Positions 51,940 to 64,000 of a stretch of DNA of 64,000 bases are shown here, one piece after another; the first letter of the stretch is position 1; each line of letters starts with the position of its first letter. This stretch comes from Paramecium sonneborni. Lineage: Eukaryota; Ciliophora; Oligohymenophorea; Peniculida; Parameciidae. Made by a program: the position numbers and the translations under genes. Below the pieces are notes generated by a model. It worked only from the letters and a program-made list of their open reading frames with translations, was not told the origin of the DNA and searched no databases. Location: contig CAJJDN010000173.1 in assembly GCA_905182985.1 (NCBI GenBank), positions 148,104-212,103 of the forward strand, given 5' to 3'.

Positions 51940-54900
51940 ATGAATTAGTATTTAATTTTTTTAGTTAATTTACAAATTTTGATAGAATTAGGAAAAATAA
52001 TAGTATTTTTGTTAATAAAAATAATCAATTATTGGTTATGGATTAGTTTGAATTAAATAATAGTGATTTGAGGGATCAAATTTAAGAATTATGTGATTAA
52101 ATAAAATAAGAAATATGGACTGAAGAATGTGACATTTTAGAATAGTTTGAAGAAATTTTAAAATAATTAAATGATGAAGACTAGAACAAAACTATTTAAT
52201 TTATCAAAACTAATTTTCCAAATGAAAGCTATGTGTCTAAACTGGAATTAAAATTTAAAACTTAAAAAGTCCCTAATAATAATCAAGAAATTATTGATTA
52301 CAAAAAAAAGTATTTAATACTTATTCAATAAAAACAAGACTGGTAATAAGTTTTATAATTATTATAATAATAAGAATTTTGTTAAGAAAATAAAATTAAT
52401 ACAACCATTTCAACAAATTTGCATATTGTAGGAAAATTAAAAGAATAAGTTTTTAACCTATTAGAACTATGCTAAATAACTTCAATTTATGATTATGGTT
52501 ACCCTTATTTGGATATTATAAGAATTTTATTAAGTTTTATTGAAAAAAAGAATTATTTTGATGATTCAGAATAAAAATTACTAAATTCAATAATAGGTAG
52601 TTAATTAAAAGAATAAATATTGCAATTTTTATGTTATGAAGATAGTTTATTATAGAATGACTAGAATGGGATTATCAAAAATGTTATATATTCAATATAA
52701 ATAGAAGGAAAAACATAGAAAGATTTTTCAGAAAAAATTTCTAAACTAACTTTCAATTAAATTTAGTTTATTTATCTTTGCACTCTTTAAACTTAAGAAA
52801 AGGTGATTAAAAATCTTTATAAATAAATATCTCTTTTGTTATATCATGAAAATTTTAAATGGGTTTAGAATAGAGAATGGAATAATCTGGATTAAAACAC
52901 TCTTAAATATCCAGGATTTGAGAGCTTATATTTTAGTTTGATCTTTTATTTTTGGTAATAGTATTGTTAATTTAAATATAAAGAGTTAATTCAATTATAA
53001 ACTAATTTGAGCAAACTCACAAAAGTTGAATAAAGGTAAAGATAAATCAAAAATTTCATCTCTAAAGTAAAAGAAAATAGCATATAAGATGAAATTTATC
53101 TTTTTATGATTCATCATTCTATATAATTCACATGTTCAAAAGAAGAATATTTAAATAAATAGAAGTTCATAAAATATTAAGAATTTTTACTAGAAAAATA
53201 ATAAATTGTTTGTTAAATATTGCAAAGCAATATGAGAGAAATTTTGAAAACTGATTTATATTGTTCAATAAATAATTTAAGATATTTGCCATTATATAAA
53301 TTAAAATAGATTATAGAGGAGTAGAATAATTTGAATTAGAATGAGTAAATTATAAAATAAAAAAATGAAATAAGTGAAAAGTCATAATTAGATGAAAACA
53401 CTTTTATATTAAATAATTTATCAAAAGAATAATAGTTTTTAGCAATTTTATTATTTTAAAATAGCCAAAGTGAATTTTATAATGAAACTTAAAAGGATTT
53501 AGTATTTTAATGTCTATTTCCTTAAAATAATGATGAAATGTTTTATATAAAAGAATTAATTAATAAAAATTAGAATTTATAGTATGGAGAGATTATTATA
53601 TTATTAGAACTGTTGAATAAAAAATTATTTAGAATTGATAATTTTATAATCAACCTATATAAATTAAATTAATCTTTTGATTTACTAAAGGGAGTAATTT
53701 TTTTAAGAGATGCATTTAAAAATAATTTAGTACACTTAAGATAATAAGATTTTATAAATAATTTAATTTAGTATAATTAGAAAGACTTATAATCTCTAAG
53801 AATATTATTTGGTAGGGCAAATTTTGAAAAATTGCTTTCAATTTTAATAAATAAATACCTTCTTGAATCAATTAAGAATAAACGTGATTACATGAAAGTA
53901 TTATAGAACCTAATACCAATTTGTCATGGAAAATATGAAAAGAGAACTCAATTATTCAGAGTTATGTTTTTTACTTTAAGTCCTTGGTTATTAAACTATT
54001 TGATCATAATTAATAATTAAAAGAATATTACTCTTGGTATTTATAAAATAACTTTAATAATTATTTTTACTATAATCGAAAAATAAAAGGAAAGTTGGGT
54101 TAGATTCTTGCTTATTAATTTAAATGAAATAATAGATCGTGATTGTTATGATTTTAATTAGATATGGAAAGCAAAAGAAAGATAAATAAGTAGTAAACTA
54201 AATTATAAATATTAATTAATTAAATTTTTAAATTCTAAAAAACATCAAAATTTAGAATAAGAATGTAAATAATTATATGAGCTGGATTAAGGTTATTATA
54301 AAGAAAGTTTAGGTAAATTAGATTACTTTAATAATATATCTTTAAATCCAACTTACTTTCTGTAATAGGAAACATTTAATTAATGTCCTTAAAATGGAAA
54401 GTTTTCTCTTGAAGATTTTAATATATCATTAGCAGAAACAACAAAAGAATAAGAGATAAAAATAGTTTATGATTGGATGGAGAATACATCTGATATTAAA
54501 AGATTTTAGTAATTAGTTCCATTTTTTTTTAATATTATTAAGAGAGGAGAAAGTTCAAAAAAATTGTTATCAATTATTACTGAATATNGTCATAATTAGA
54601 TGAAAACACTTTTATATTAAATAATTTATCAAAAGAATAATAGTTTTTAGCAATTTTATTATTTTAAAATAGCCAAAGTGAATTTTATAATGAAACTTAA
54701 AAGGATTTAGTATTTTAATGTCTATTTCCTTAAAATAATGATGAAATGTTTTATATAAAAGAATTAATTAATAAAAATTAGAATTTATAGTATGGAGAGA
54801 TTATTATATTATTAGAACTGTTGAATAAAAAATTATTTAGAATTGATAATTTTATAATCAACCTATATAAATTAAATTAATCTTTTGATTTACTAAAGGG

Positions 54901-57900
54901 AGTAATTTTTTTAAGAGATGCATTTAAAAATAATTTAGTACACTTAAGATAATAAGATTTTATAAATAATTTAATTTAGTATAATTAGAAAGACTTATAA
55001 TCTCTAAGAATATTATTTGGTAGGGCAAATTTTGAAAAATTGCTTTCAATTTTAATAAATAAATACCTTCTTGAATCAATTAAGAATAAACGTGATTACA
55101 TGAAAGTATTATAGAACCTAATACCAATTTGTCATGGAAAATATGAAAAGAGAACTCAATTATTCAGAGTTATGTTTTTTACTTTAAGTCCTTGGTTATT
55201 AAACTATTTGATCATAATTAATAATTAAAAGAATATTACTCTTGGTATTTATAAAATAACTTTAATAATTATTTTTACTATAATCGAAAAATAAAAGGAA
55301 AGTTGGGTTAGATTCTTGCTTATTAATTTAAATGAAATAATAGATCGTGATTGTTATGATTTTAATTAGATATGGAAAGCAAAAGAAAGATAAATAAGTA
55401 GTAAACTAAATTATAAATATTAATTAATTAAATTTTTAAATTCTAAAAAACATCAAAATTTAGAATAAGAATGTAAATAATTATATGAGCTGGATTAAGG
55501 TTATTATAAAGAAAGTTTAGGTAAATTAGATTACTTTAATAATATATCTTTAAATCCAACTTACTTTCTGTAATAGGAAACATTTAATTAATGTCCTTAA
55601 AATGGAAAGTTTTCTCTTGAAGATTTTAATATATCATTAGCAGAAACAACAAAAGAATAAGAGATAAAAATAGTTTATGATTGGATGGAGAATACATCTG
55701 ATATTAAAAGATTTTAGTAATTAGTTCCATTTTTTTTTAATATTATTAAGAGAGGAGAAAGTTCAAAAAAATTGTTATCAATTATTACTGAATATAGAAA
55801 CAAGTTTTAAGTACCTTTGAAAATAGCAAATAACATGAAGGCATTGTTTTAATTACTTTACAATAATTCTAATGATGAATTATAAGTAATGTTGTTAAAA
55901 TTATATATGGCAATGTATCCTATTCCTTTAGTTTTTTAAAATCCAAATTTATAAAATCTTTCTACTGAATCAGAGTTATATATATTTAATGAAAAAGTCT
56001 ACTTTGTATTTTAAACTTCTTATTCAATAATTAATTTTTCTTTAAGCTCAAAATAAACATAAATTGGTAAAACAGAATTAATAAATACTTTATTTTATTA
56101 ATAAGAAAAATTTGAAACTTAAGACTCTTGTTAATTAAGCAAAAATACAATTGATATAATGTTTGATATATAATTTGGTGGATCAAGAAATTTTAGTGTT
56201 GCTGATGTTCATGGTTATATCCCCCAAGATATAATAAGTAAAGTATTACCATTATTTCAAATATGGATTATTTAATTTGATACTGAAAAAGAACTTGTAG
56301 AAAATTTTAAAAAGCTTAATTAAATAAAAGAAACAATACCAAAAACTAATTCTTAGATTATTTTTATAATAAGAAATTATTAAGGAGGACTAGAAAACAA
56401 TCTAATTAATGATGAAAGTAAGAAAACTTTATAAAGTATTGAAAAAGCAGGAATAAAAATACTTAAAATTATTGATCTTACTTAAAAAGGTTTAGATAAA
56501 TCATAAAAAGAATTAGAACTTTAGAAGGCATAAACTTTTATCTTTACTTAAATTAACAATTTAGCTAATTCTCCTTAATAAATTAATGAGACAGATTTTT
56601 TAAACACAATATTAAGATTTGAAATATATTAAATATCTAATGAATATTAAAAAAACAAAAAGTTACTAAAAGACTTAGAAAATGAATTAAATAGATTAAT
56701 ACAAAAACCATTAGGATTTTATGATTCAGAAGCTTTTCCAATTAGAGCTATTGAGTTTAAGATCAAAAGTTTAAGAGAAAAGTAAATGTGTCTCATAAAA
56801 TAAGATAATCAAATTACTCCTAAAGAATTATCTATTCAAAATACTGTGGAATAAGTTGACTTTAATTAAATTCCAATCTAAGTTGAAGAAATTAAATTAT
56901 AAATAAAAATATTAGAAGAATCTATTATGAACACAGAATTATCGACTCTTTTAAAATTATTTTGTAAAATATTTAAGTAAAATTCATACTATAATTTATA
57001 TTTATAATTTACAGATTAAATTAGAAAATTTAATGAATTAAATATATCTAAAATGGTAGAAGATAATTAGAAAATAAATGATGAATTAAAAAAATTGAAA
57101 AAAGAGAGAGATTAAATTAGAGGAAAAAAAGAAGATTAAAAATCTTAATCTTAATTAGAAAATCATTTAAATTATGATGAAAAATTAAATGAATATAAAA
57201 GAAAGCATGATGAACTTACAAAAAAATTAAAATAAAATTTAGAACATATTGGAATTAGAAATATTGGAATAGAATTATTTTGGAGAGAATTGATAGCATT
57301 TAATTAAAAAAATTTGAAAGCTTCATTAAAAATTGATCCAGTAGATAAAGTCTATGAAATAATAAAAAAAGGAGAACCATTTGAATTTTTAGATGGAGAT
57401 TCTCTAAAAATAAATTCAACATTTTTACAATAACTAAAAAATAAATTTTAAAATTAAGGATAAGAAAAAGTTTTAATATTAAGTGTTTTAGGACCATAGA
57501 GTTCAGGAAAATCTACTATTTTAAATAAAATTTTTGGATGTCATTTTTGGACAAGTGTTGGTAGATGTACAAAGGGAATTTATTTAAACATATTAAAAAT
57601 ATAATATAAGGAATACTTTAATAATCTATTTGATTATATCTTAATACTAGATTCAGAAGGATTATAAAATCCCAATTAGGTTGATCCAGAGTTTGATAAA
57701 AAGATTGCTCTATTTATTTTAGCTATTAGTGATATTATTCTGATAAATGTTAAGGGAGATATTAATGATTCATTTAAAAATTTAGTTGAAATGTGTATAT
57801 TTACTCTGATAACAATGAAGAGTAACATTTCTTCTATTAAATAATTAAGTTGGTGTTTTAATTAAAATAATGATGGTAATAAGTTTATTCCATTCTTAGA

Positions 57901-60900
57901 ATAAATTTAAGGAATTGCAAATAATTTGAATCTAGAATATAAACATGTAGAAGGAGATGATAACAATTAAACTATAGACTATAATGAATTTCTGAATATT
58001 TCAAAGGAAAATATTTAAATTCTAGGATTTGCATCAATTGAAAAATTATGGAGAAATAAAGATAATTTAGGTAATTTTAATGATTGGAGATAATTAATAA
58101 TTAATGAAACATATTCAGAAGAAGCATATATGTATGGTATAAGAATGATAAAGAATTTTATAAATAAATTTAATTCATAAACTGAAACATCATAAATGTG
58201 CAGTTTGAGCTTATTCTTATAAAATATAAATACNTTAGATAAATCATAAAAAGAATTAGAACTTTAGAAGGCATAAACTTTTATCTTTACTTAAATTAAC
58301 AATTTAGCTAATTCTCCTTAATAAATTAATGAGACAGATTTTTTAAACACAATATTAAGATTTGAAATATATTAAATATCTAATGAATATTAAAAAAACA
58401 AAAAGTTACTAAAAGACTTAGAAAATGAATTAAATAGATTAATACAAAAACCATTAGGATTTTATGATTCAGAAGCTTTTCCAATTAGAGCTATTGAGTT
58501 TAAGATCAAAAGTTTAAGAGAAAAGTAAATGTGTCTCATAAAATAAGATAATCAAATTACTCCTAAAGAATTATCTATTCAAAATACTGTGGAATAAGTT
58601 GACTTTAATTAAATTCCAATCTAAGTTGAAGAAATTAAATTATAAATAAAAATATTAGAAGAATCTATTATGAACACAGAATTATCGACTCTTTTAAAAT
58701 TATTTTGTAAAATATTTAAGTAAAATTCATACTATAATTTATATTTATAATTTACAGATTAAATTAGAAAATTTAATGAATTAAATATATCTAAAATGGT
58801 AGAAGATAATTAGAAAATAAATGATGAATTAAAAAAATTGAAAAAAGAGAGAGATTAAATTAGAGGAAAAAAAGAAGATTAAAAATCTTAATCTTAATTA
58901 GAAAATCATTTAAATTATGATGAAAAATTAAATGAATATAAAAGAAAGCATGATGAACTTACAAAAAAATTAAAATAAAATTTAGAACATATTGGAATTA
59001 GAAATATTGGAATAGAATTATTTTGGAGAGAATTGATAGCATTTAATTAAAAAAATTTGAAAGCTTCATTAAAAATTGATCCAGTAGATAAAGTCTATGA
59101 AATAATAAAAAAAGGAGAACCATTTGAATTTTTAGATGGAGATTCTCTAAAAATAAATTCAACATTTTTACAATAACTAAAAAATAAATTTTAAAATTAA
59201 GGATAAGAAAAAGTTTTAATATTAAGTGTTTTAGGACCATAGAGTTCAGGAAAATCTACTATTTTAAATAAAATTTTTGGATGTCATTTTTGGACAAGTG
59301 TTGGTAGATGTACAAAGGGAATTTATTTAAACATATTAAAAATATAATATAAGGAATACTTTAATAATCTATTTGATTATATCTTAATACTAGATTCAGA
59401 AGGATTATAAAATCCCAATTAGGTTGATCCAGAGTTTGATAAAAAGATTGCTCTATTTATTTTAGCTATTAGTGATATTATTCTGATAAATGTTAAGGGA
59501 GATATTAATGATTCATTTAAAAATTTAGTTGAAATGTGTATATTTACTCTGATAACAATGAAGAGTAACATTTCTTCTATTAAATAATTAAGTTGGTGTT
59601 TTAATTAAAATAATGATGGTAATAAGTTTATTCCATTCTTAGAATAAATTTAAGGAATTGCAAATAATTTGAATCTAGAATATAAACATGTAGAAGGAGA
59701 TGATAACAATTAAACTATAGACTATAATGAATTTCTGAATATTTCAAAGGAAAATATTTAAATTCTAGGATTTGCATCAATTGAAAAATTATGGAGAAAT
59801 AAAGATAATTTAGGTAATTTTAATGATTGGAGATAATTAATAATTAATGAAACATATTCAGAAGAAGCATATATGTATGGTATAAGAATGATAAAGAATT
59901 TTATAAATAAATTTAATTCATAAACTGAAACATCATAAATGTGCAGTTTGAGCTTATTCTTATAAAATATAAATACCAATTGGTAAACTATATGTAATTT
60001 GCCAGATTTATTAGAGTTTACAGAATTAATATCTTATAAAAAAGATTAGTTAATGAAAAGTTTGTTTGAATAAATTTATGAAGAGTAAGATTTTAAATTT
60101 AAAGATGAAATTGGAAATGAACTAGAGGAAAAAGTAAACAAGAGCTCAACAATAAATTTAAGTTTGCTTGAAAAAATCTATAATGATGAAAAAGAAAACC
60201 TTAAATTAAAATTTATTTAGATTGAAGAAAGCCTAAAAGAAAAATTACTTGAATTTAAGTAATTGAATCAAATCCCAAAAAAGATTTTTCTAAAATATTT
60301 AAAATAATTAAGTGAGAGGCTTAATACTACGAAACTAGAATCTGAAGTTATAGTATTTGAAGAAATAAAAAATAAAGAAAGAGAGTATTAAAACCAAAGA
60401 GGATTTAAATCTCTTGATAATTTTATTCTTGAGATTAGTAAAAATGAGTAAAAATTAAAGCAGTTTTAAGGCTAAGAAATTTTAATAAGAGATTAATTTG
60501 AGAAATTATGGTAATAAATTACTAATGATTCAGAGAATAAGTAAATAAAAATATTAAAAGAATATTCTGAAAAATAATATTAAGCTATTTCCTCATTTAC
60601 AGAGTACAAATTGTTAACTAAAAATGAATTCGATTATATTAATTATTTTACAGAACACATAAATGGGGAAACTCCTTTTAGGAAAGAGAAAGAAGAAAAG
60701 TTTAATATTTTCAATAAGTTTTAATAAGAATTATAAATTTAAGATTAATTTAGAATAATTATAAATGCAAAAGAAACAATGAGATATGTTGAAATTTTCT
60801 AATAAAAATTGGAGAACAGAATAAGAAAAGATAAAACTAAATACAATGTAATAAAAATTAATAACTATTATTTATTTTAAATCACCATCTATTTTGTTGA

Positions 60901-63769
60901 GAAAGAAAAAATTAATAAATTATATTAAAGGCCAAAACATAATTAAAGATTTAGATTTGATTTTATAGAAATTTCAACAAAAATAACAACAATAATAAAA
61001 TAATTAGAAAGGCACTTCAAAATATAATTGTATTAATAATCAGATCTGGTAATTGTTGATTTTAATAGAAATTTTTGATATAGATTTTGATTAAGAGTTA
61101 AGGAAATAATTATTCAATGTAATTAATAATCCCGCTAAATGGAAAATGCTATGGTCAGACTATAATGATTAAGTAGTAAACTCATTTAAGAAATTTTAAG
61201 CCAGTTTTAACTATAACTCTAATAAAATAAAAAAAACAACTCATTAGACATAAGATAATTTTCTTAAAAGTATCTAAGAGTTCAACAAAAATTTGTTAAT
61301 AGAAAACTTCAAAGTTAGTTGTGGCAATGAGAAAGAAGTTGAAGAATTCTATTCCGAATTTTAAATTAATAATTTCATTATATTCAGAAAACAATTAATT
61401 ATTCCTAAAACGTAAAATTAAAAATTTTATGCTTATTTAGAATATATTTAGTCTAAAAATAATTCTCATTATGCTAGCTTTTAACTAGATTTCATTAATA
61501 TTTTTAAATAAGAAATGTTTGCAGTAGATGAAGAAATGCTATAAAATAAGAATTAGTAGAAAATTTCTGAATTAGATAAAATAAATAGTTGGTAAAAGAT
61601 TTATTTTTCAATTTATGATTTAATTAAATCAGAGATGACGAAAAATAATTGCAAAGAGAATGAAAATAAAGATAATTCAGATAATGAAGATATTTCCTCA
61701 TCTAATACCAGTTTGATTAAAATTATAATGTCTAAAATTGAGTAGGAAATAATTGAATATAATAAAGGTTTTGCTAATTTTGGTATAATATTAAATGGTA
61801 TAGGCGAAAGATGCATTTATTATTATTCTATGTTAATCATTTGGAGATTTACATGTTATAAGAAATGGAAAGGAATATAATAAAGTAAAAAGAAATTCGA
61901 AGAAGTGAAATAAAATCAGTTATTGAAGTTTATAGCTGATATCAAAAAAAATAAAACTGAATAAAGTAAATTAAAAGCCCAGAATCTAATAAATAATGTA
62001 TATAAGGATTTCATTTAAAAGTTTTATAAAGAAAATGAATTAGCTGTTGGTCAAGCTATAAAAGATAAAAATATGGCTTGCGTGGATTTAATTAAAATTT
62101 TAGATAAAAATATTTTGAAAGATTATAAGAAAGAGCAAGACTCTAAATAATATACTGATATATAAATATATGAATATATAACAAAATAAAGAGAGTTTAT
62201 TGAAAAATATGCTTAAAACTAAGTTTAAAAAATTTAAGCAGAAGTTAATTAAACATTTGAAATTGACTTGAGAGAAAAATTAAAAACATTTTTAGGACAA
62301 ATTTTAAAAAATGTAGCCATATTAGTGTCTCATACTGCTCTATAAGACCCTCCTGTAAAATCAATTGATTATTTTGATATTAGTAAGGATGACAAAAACC
62401 AAGATGTATTCTATGAAATTTTATTATTTAAATTGATACTATAATGTCTTTAAGGTAAGTAAGAAAAAAAAGGAGTATAAAATCAAAATGAATTAGAATA
62501 AGATTAAAATGTTAATATTATAGAAGAATATAAGGAAATTTTTCAAGTTTCAAATTATAAAGCAATAAATATTCCTATTTTAAACATATCTCTATTTTAA
62601 GACTCAGAATAATAAATCTAACTTTTAAAACCTTTTGCTGATGAATTATAAAATTAATTGTAAATTCATATTTCATAAATTGATAAAAAGGTGAAATTAG
62701 ATTTAAGCAAATTCTAAAGTTATTCTGAATTAGATACAATAAGACTAAATATGACTGGTTGTCTTCATTCTTGTCCTATGTGTAAACGTAAATGTGATTA
62801 ATCGAATTCTAGCGGTCATAAACACAAATGTTCAAATGGGCACTAATTAAGAGGTATCTATCTATTCTATATTTAAGGGATGAATGGAATATTAATTGAA
62901 AATACTCCTTCTTTATTCACATGTGATGAGATGAATGATGAAAGTTTAATTACAACTTTGGAAACACAAGTAACAAAATAATGGAAAGAAATTAGAAGGA
63001 CATATGATGATTGGATTTTTATAGGTATAGGAGAAACAGAATTAGAAGAAAATAAAATAAAAATGATGAAAGTTTGGAATGAAGGAACAGGATAGATGGT
63101 ATGCCAATAGTTAAGATAAATATTAAATAATCCTCTAATCTGTTTTGTCCCAAAAAATAATTATTAAGAAGTGGTTAGACACCCTAAAATTCATTATGTT
63201 TTTATAATTGATGATTCTGGTTCTATGCTAGGTAAAAGATGGATAAAAGCAAAGAAAAGTTGTTTATATTGCATGAAAGAAATATCTAAAAATAGTAATG
63301 CAAGAGTGAGTGTAATCATTTTTAACTATCAAGCTAGAATTATTGTTGACTGTGAAATAGTTGATATAGATTAATGCGAATAAAAGATTGATTATGATAG
63401 TGGAGAAACTAATTTTTGTGATGCCTTTTAAAAGGCATATGATTTGATAATCAAACATTAAAATTATGCATTCGAAAAGTAACACTTATTTATTTCAATA
63501 GAACTGAAATATTATTTTATACTGATGGAGCAGGAGAGTATCCAAAATAAGAAATTTAATAATTTACTATGTTTCCAGAGTAATAGAGAGCAAGAATATT
63601 TCTTAATTGCTGTACTGAAGATAAGAATCCTATTACTTTATAAATGATTGTTAATGAATTTAATAGTAGTCTTATTAAATCTGAGTTAAAAAGTAACTTT
63701 TTAGTAGCAGATCTAGAAAAAGCTTGGACTGAAATAGTCAGTAGAGATTATCATAAACTTAAAAGTTGA
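51940..63769 (+). CDS. very large VLIG-type GTPase with terminal Cys/His cluster and VWA domain
   Basis: Giant protein, about 2,950 residues after removing two assembly duplications. The N-terminal ~1,000 residues are helical and unassigned. A first, degenerate G-like segment (KQTQIGKTELINTLF near 56045-56090, then DVHG) precedes a coiled-coil linker. The main G domain has the P-loop LGPQSSGKSTILNKIFGCHF (about 57487-57545), GRCTKGIY (switch I) and DYILILDSEGL (G3). The SSGKST...GRCT-G pattern is that of vertebrate interferon-inducible very large GTPases (VLIG/URGCP). Long coiled coils follow, then HSCPMCKRKC...HKHKCSNGHQLRG (about 62765-62865). The C-terminal VWA has FIIDDSGSMLG (about 63200-63232) and LFYTDGAGE, joined by a 23-nt intron near 63480. 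The 5' end is uncertain: ATG 51940 needs a 17-nt intron, while ATG 52038 needs none. Role unknown; nucleotide-driven assembly is an inference from the family. Confidence 0.85.
53381..54587 (+). repeat. first copy of a 1207-bp perfect direct duplication
   Basis: This stretch recurs unchanged at 54589-55795, with only the single N at 54588 between the copies. It is coding sequence of the giant GTPase. Read as an assembly overlap, not a biological repeat. Confidence 0.9.
54588..54588. other. single-N assembly gap
   Basis: An undetermined base at the junction of two identical 1207-bp copies. The reading frame continues correctly from 54587 to 55796 if the second copy is dropped. Confidence 0.95.
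54589..55795 (+). repeat. second copy of the 1207-bp direct duplication
   Basis: Identical to 53381-54587 as far as I can compare. The unique sequence resumes at 55796 (agaaacaag...). Confidence 0.9.
56492..58233 (+). repeat. first copy of a 1742-bp perfect direct duplication
   Basis: Includes the P-loop and G3 of the GTPase domain. It recurs unchanged at 58235-59976 across the N at 58234. Confidence 0.9.
58234..58234. other. single-N assembly gap
   Basis: Junction of two identical 1742-bp copies. The frame is restored if one copy and the N are removed (58233 joins 59977). Confidence 0.95.
58235..59976 (+). repeat. second copy of the 1742-bp direct duplication
   Basis: Identical to 56492-58233. 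It makes the GTPase domain appear twice in the raw sequence. Unique sequence resumes at 59977. Confidence 0.9.
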
Positions 63770-64000
63770 TTAGTATAATTCATTAATCTTTATTCATATT
63801 AAGAATTATAATTAAAATCAAAATCAATTAATAAGTTGTGAGGATGTGAATTTTTTGAACGATTTATAATAATACAAATTTCTCTGAAATAATTTTGAGA
63901 TTGGAGGTCTAAATCTAAAAACTATCATTAATCTTTTTGAGAATATTTATGTTATTAAATAAAATTCCTCTTTTGCAGAGAAATAAGAAGGAATCAATAT
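63770..64000. other. window tail, no confirmed gene
   Basis: From about 63890 the plus strand reads IGGLNLKTIINLFENIYVIK and stays open to the window edge, but no start codon or intron ties it to a gene. It may be the 5' part of the next gene. Confidence 0.3.

Noticed and set aside
53381..59976. Internal tandem repeats or duplicated GTPase domain as a real biological feature
   Set aside because: Both duplications are perfect and abut single N characters, which points to assembly overlap.
1..64000. Standard genetic code with many pseudogenes
   Set aside because: TAA and TAG occur inside conserved motifs at Gln positions in many independent genes, while TGA ends them, so this is the ciliate code.
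1..64000. tRNA, rRNA, telomere repeats, CRISPR or transposase genes
   Set aside because: Looked for on both strands by eye; no GC-richer cloverleaf-like segment, telomere-type repeat or recombinase motif was found. A tRNA or ncRNA scan would be decisive.

Overview
The window looks like macronuclear DNA of a ciliate close to Paramecium. Open frames read through hundreds of TAA and TAG codons at positions where glutamine fits, and they end only at TGA. The sequence is very AT-rich. Frames are joined by tiny introns of about 20-34 nt, mostly GTA...TAG (for example 13106-13130, 25 nt; 13658-13679, 22 nt; 21791-21815, 25 nt). Neighbouring genes are often only 19-120 bp apart. No rRNA, tRNA, telomere repeat, CRISPR array or transposon was recognised. 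I translated everything by eye with TAA/TAG = Gln, so exon joins and 5' ends are approximate unless a specific intron is given.

Layout. 1-13733 (-): most of a giant HYDIN-like axonemal protein, cut at its C-terminus by the window edge. 14963-17287 (-): a heat-shock-factor-type transcription factor and a membrane RING-H2 protein. 17400-27385: three hybrid histidine kinases with CheY-like receivers. Two of them form a tail-to-tail pair sharing an intron position, and a Rab-like GTPase lies before the third. 27535-34537: an unknown protein, an ecto-apyrase-like protein, a long coiled-coil protein and a Ser/Thr kinase. 35238-39899: two unrecognised proteins (one with a possibly broken 5' end) and a degenerate TGS1-like methyltransferase. 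40739-43750 (-): an APC11-type RING protein, a CobW-type GTPase and an acylated AGC kinase. 43777-49094 (+): a helical-repeat protein, a kinase with a long N-terminal extension, and a small unknown protein. 49879-63769 (+): a VWA protein, then a very large GTPase of the VLIG type that ends in a Cys/His cluster and a VWA domain.

The set is mixed single-gene housekeeping, signalling and ciliary content. It is not an operon, and functional links between neighbours are not implied. The three histidine kinases plausibly form a local paralogue cluster for environmental sensing. The two adjacent VWA proteins are another pairing worth attention.

Assembly caution. Two single N characters (54588 and 58234) each separate perfect direct copies of 1207 bp and 1742 bp. 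Both lie inside the giant GTPase gene and look like unmerged contig overlaps. Removing one copy of each leaves one continuous gene of roughly 2,950 codons.
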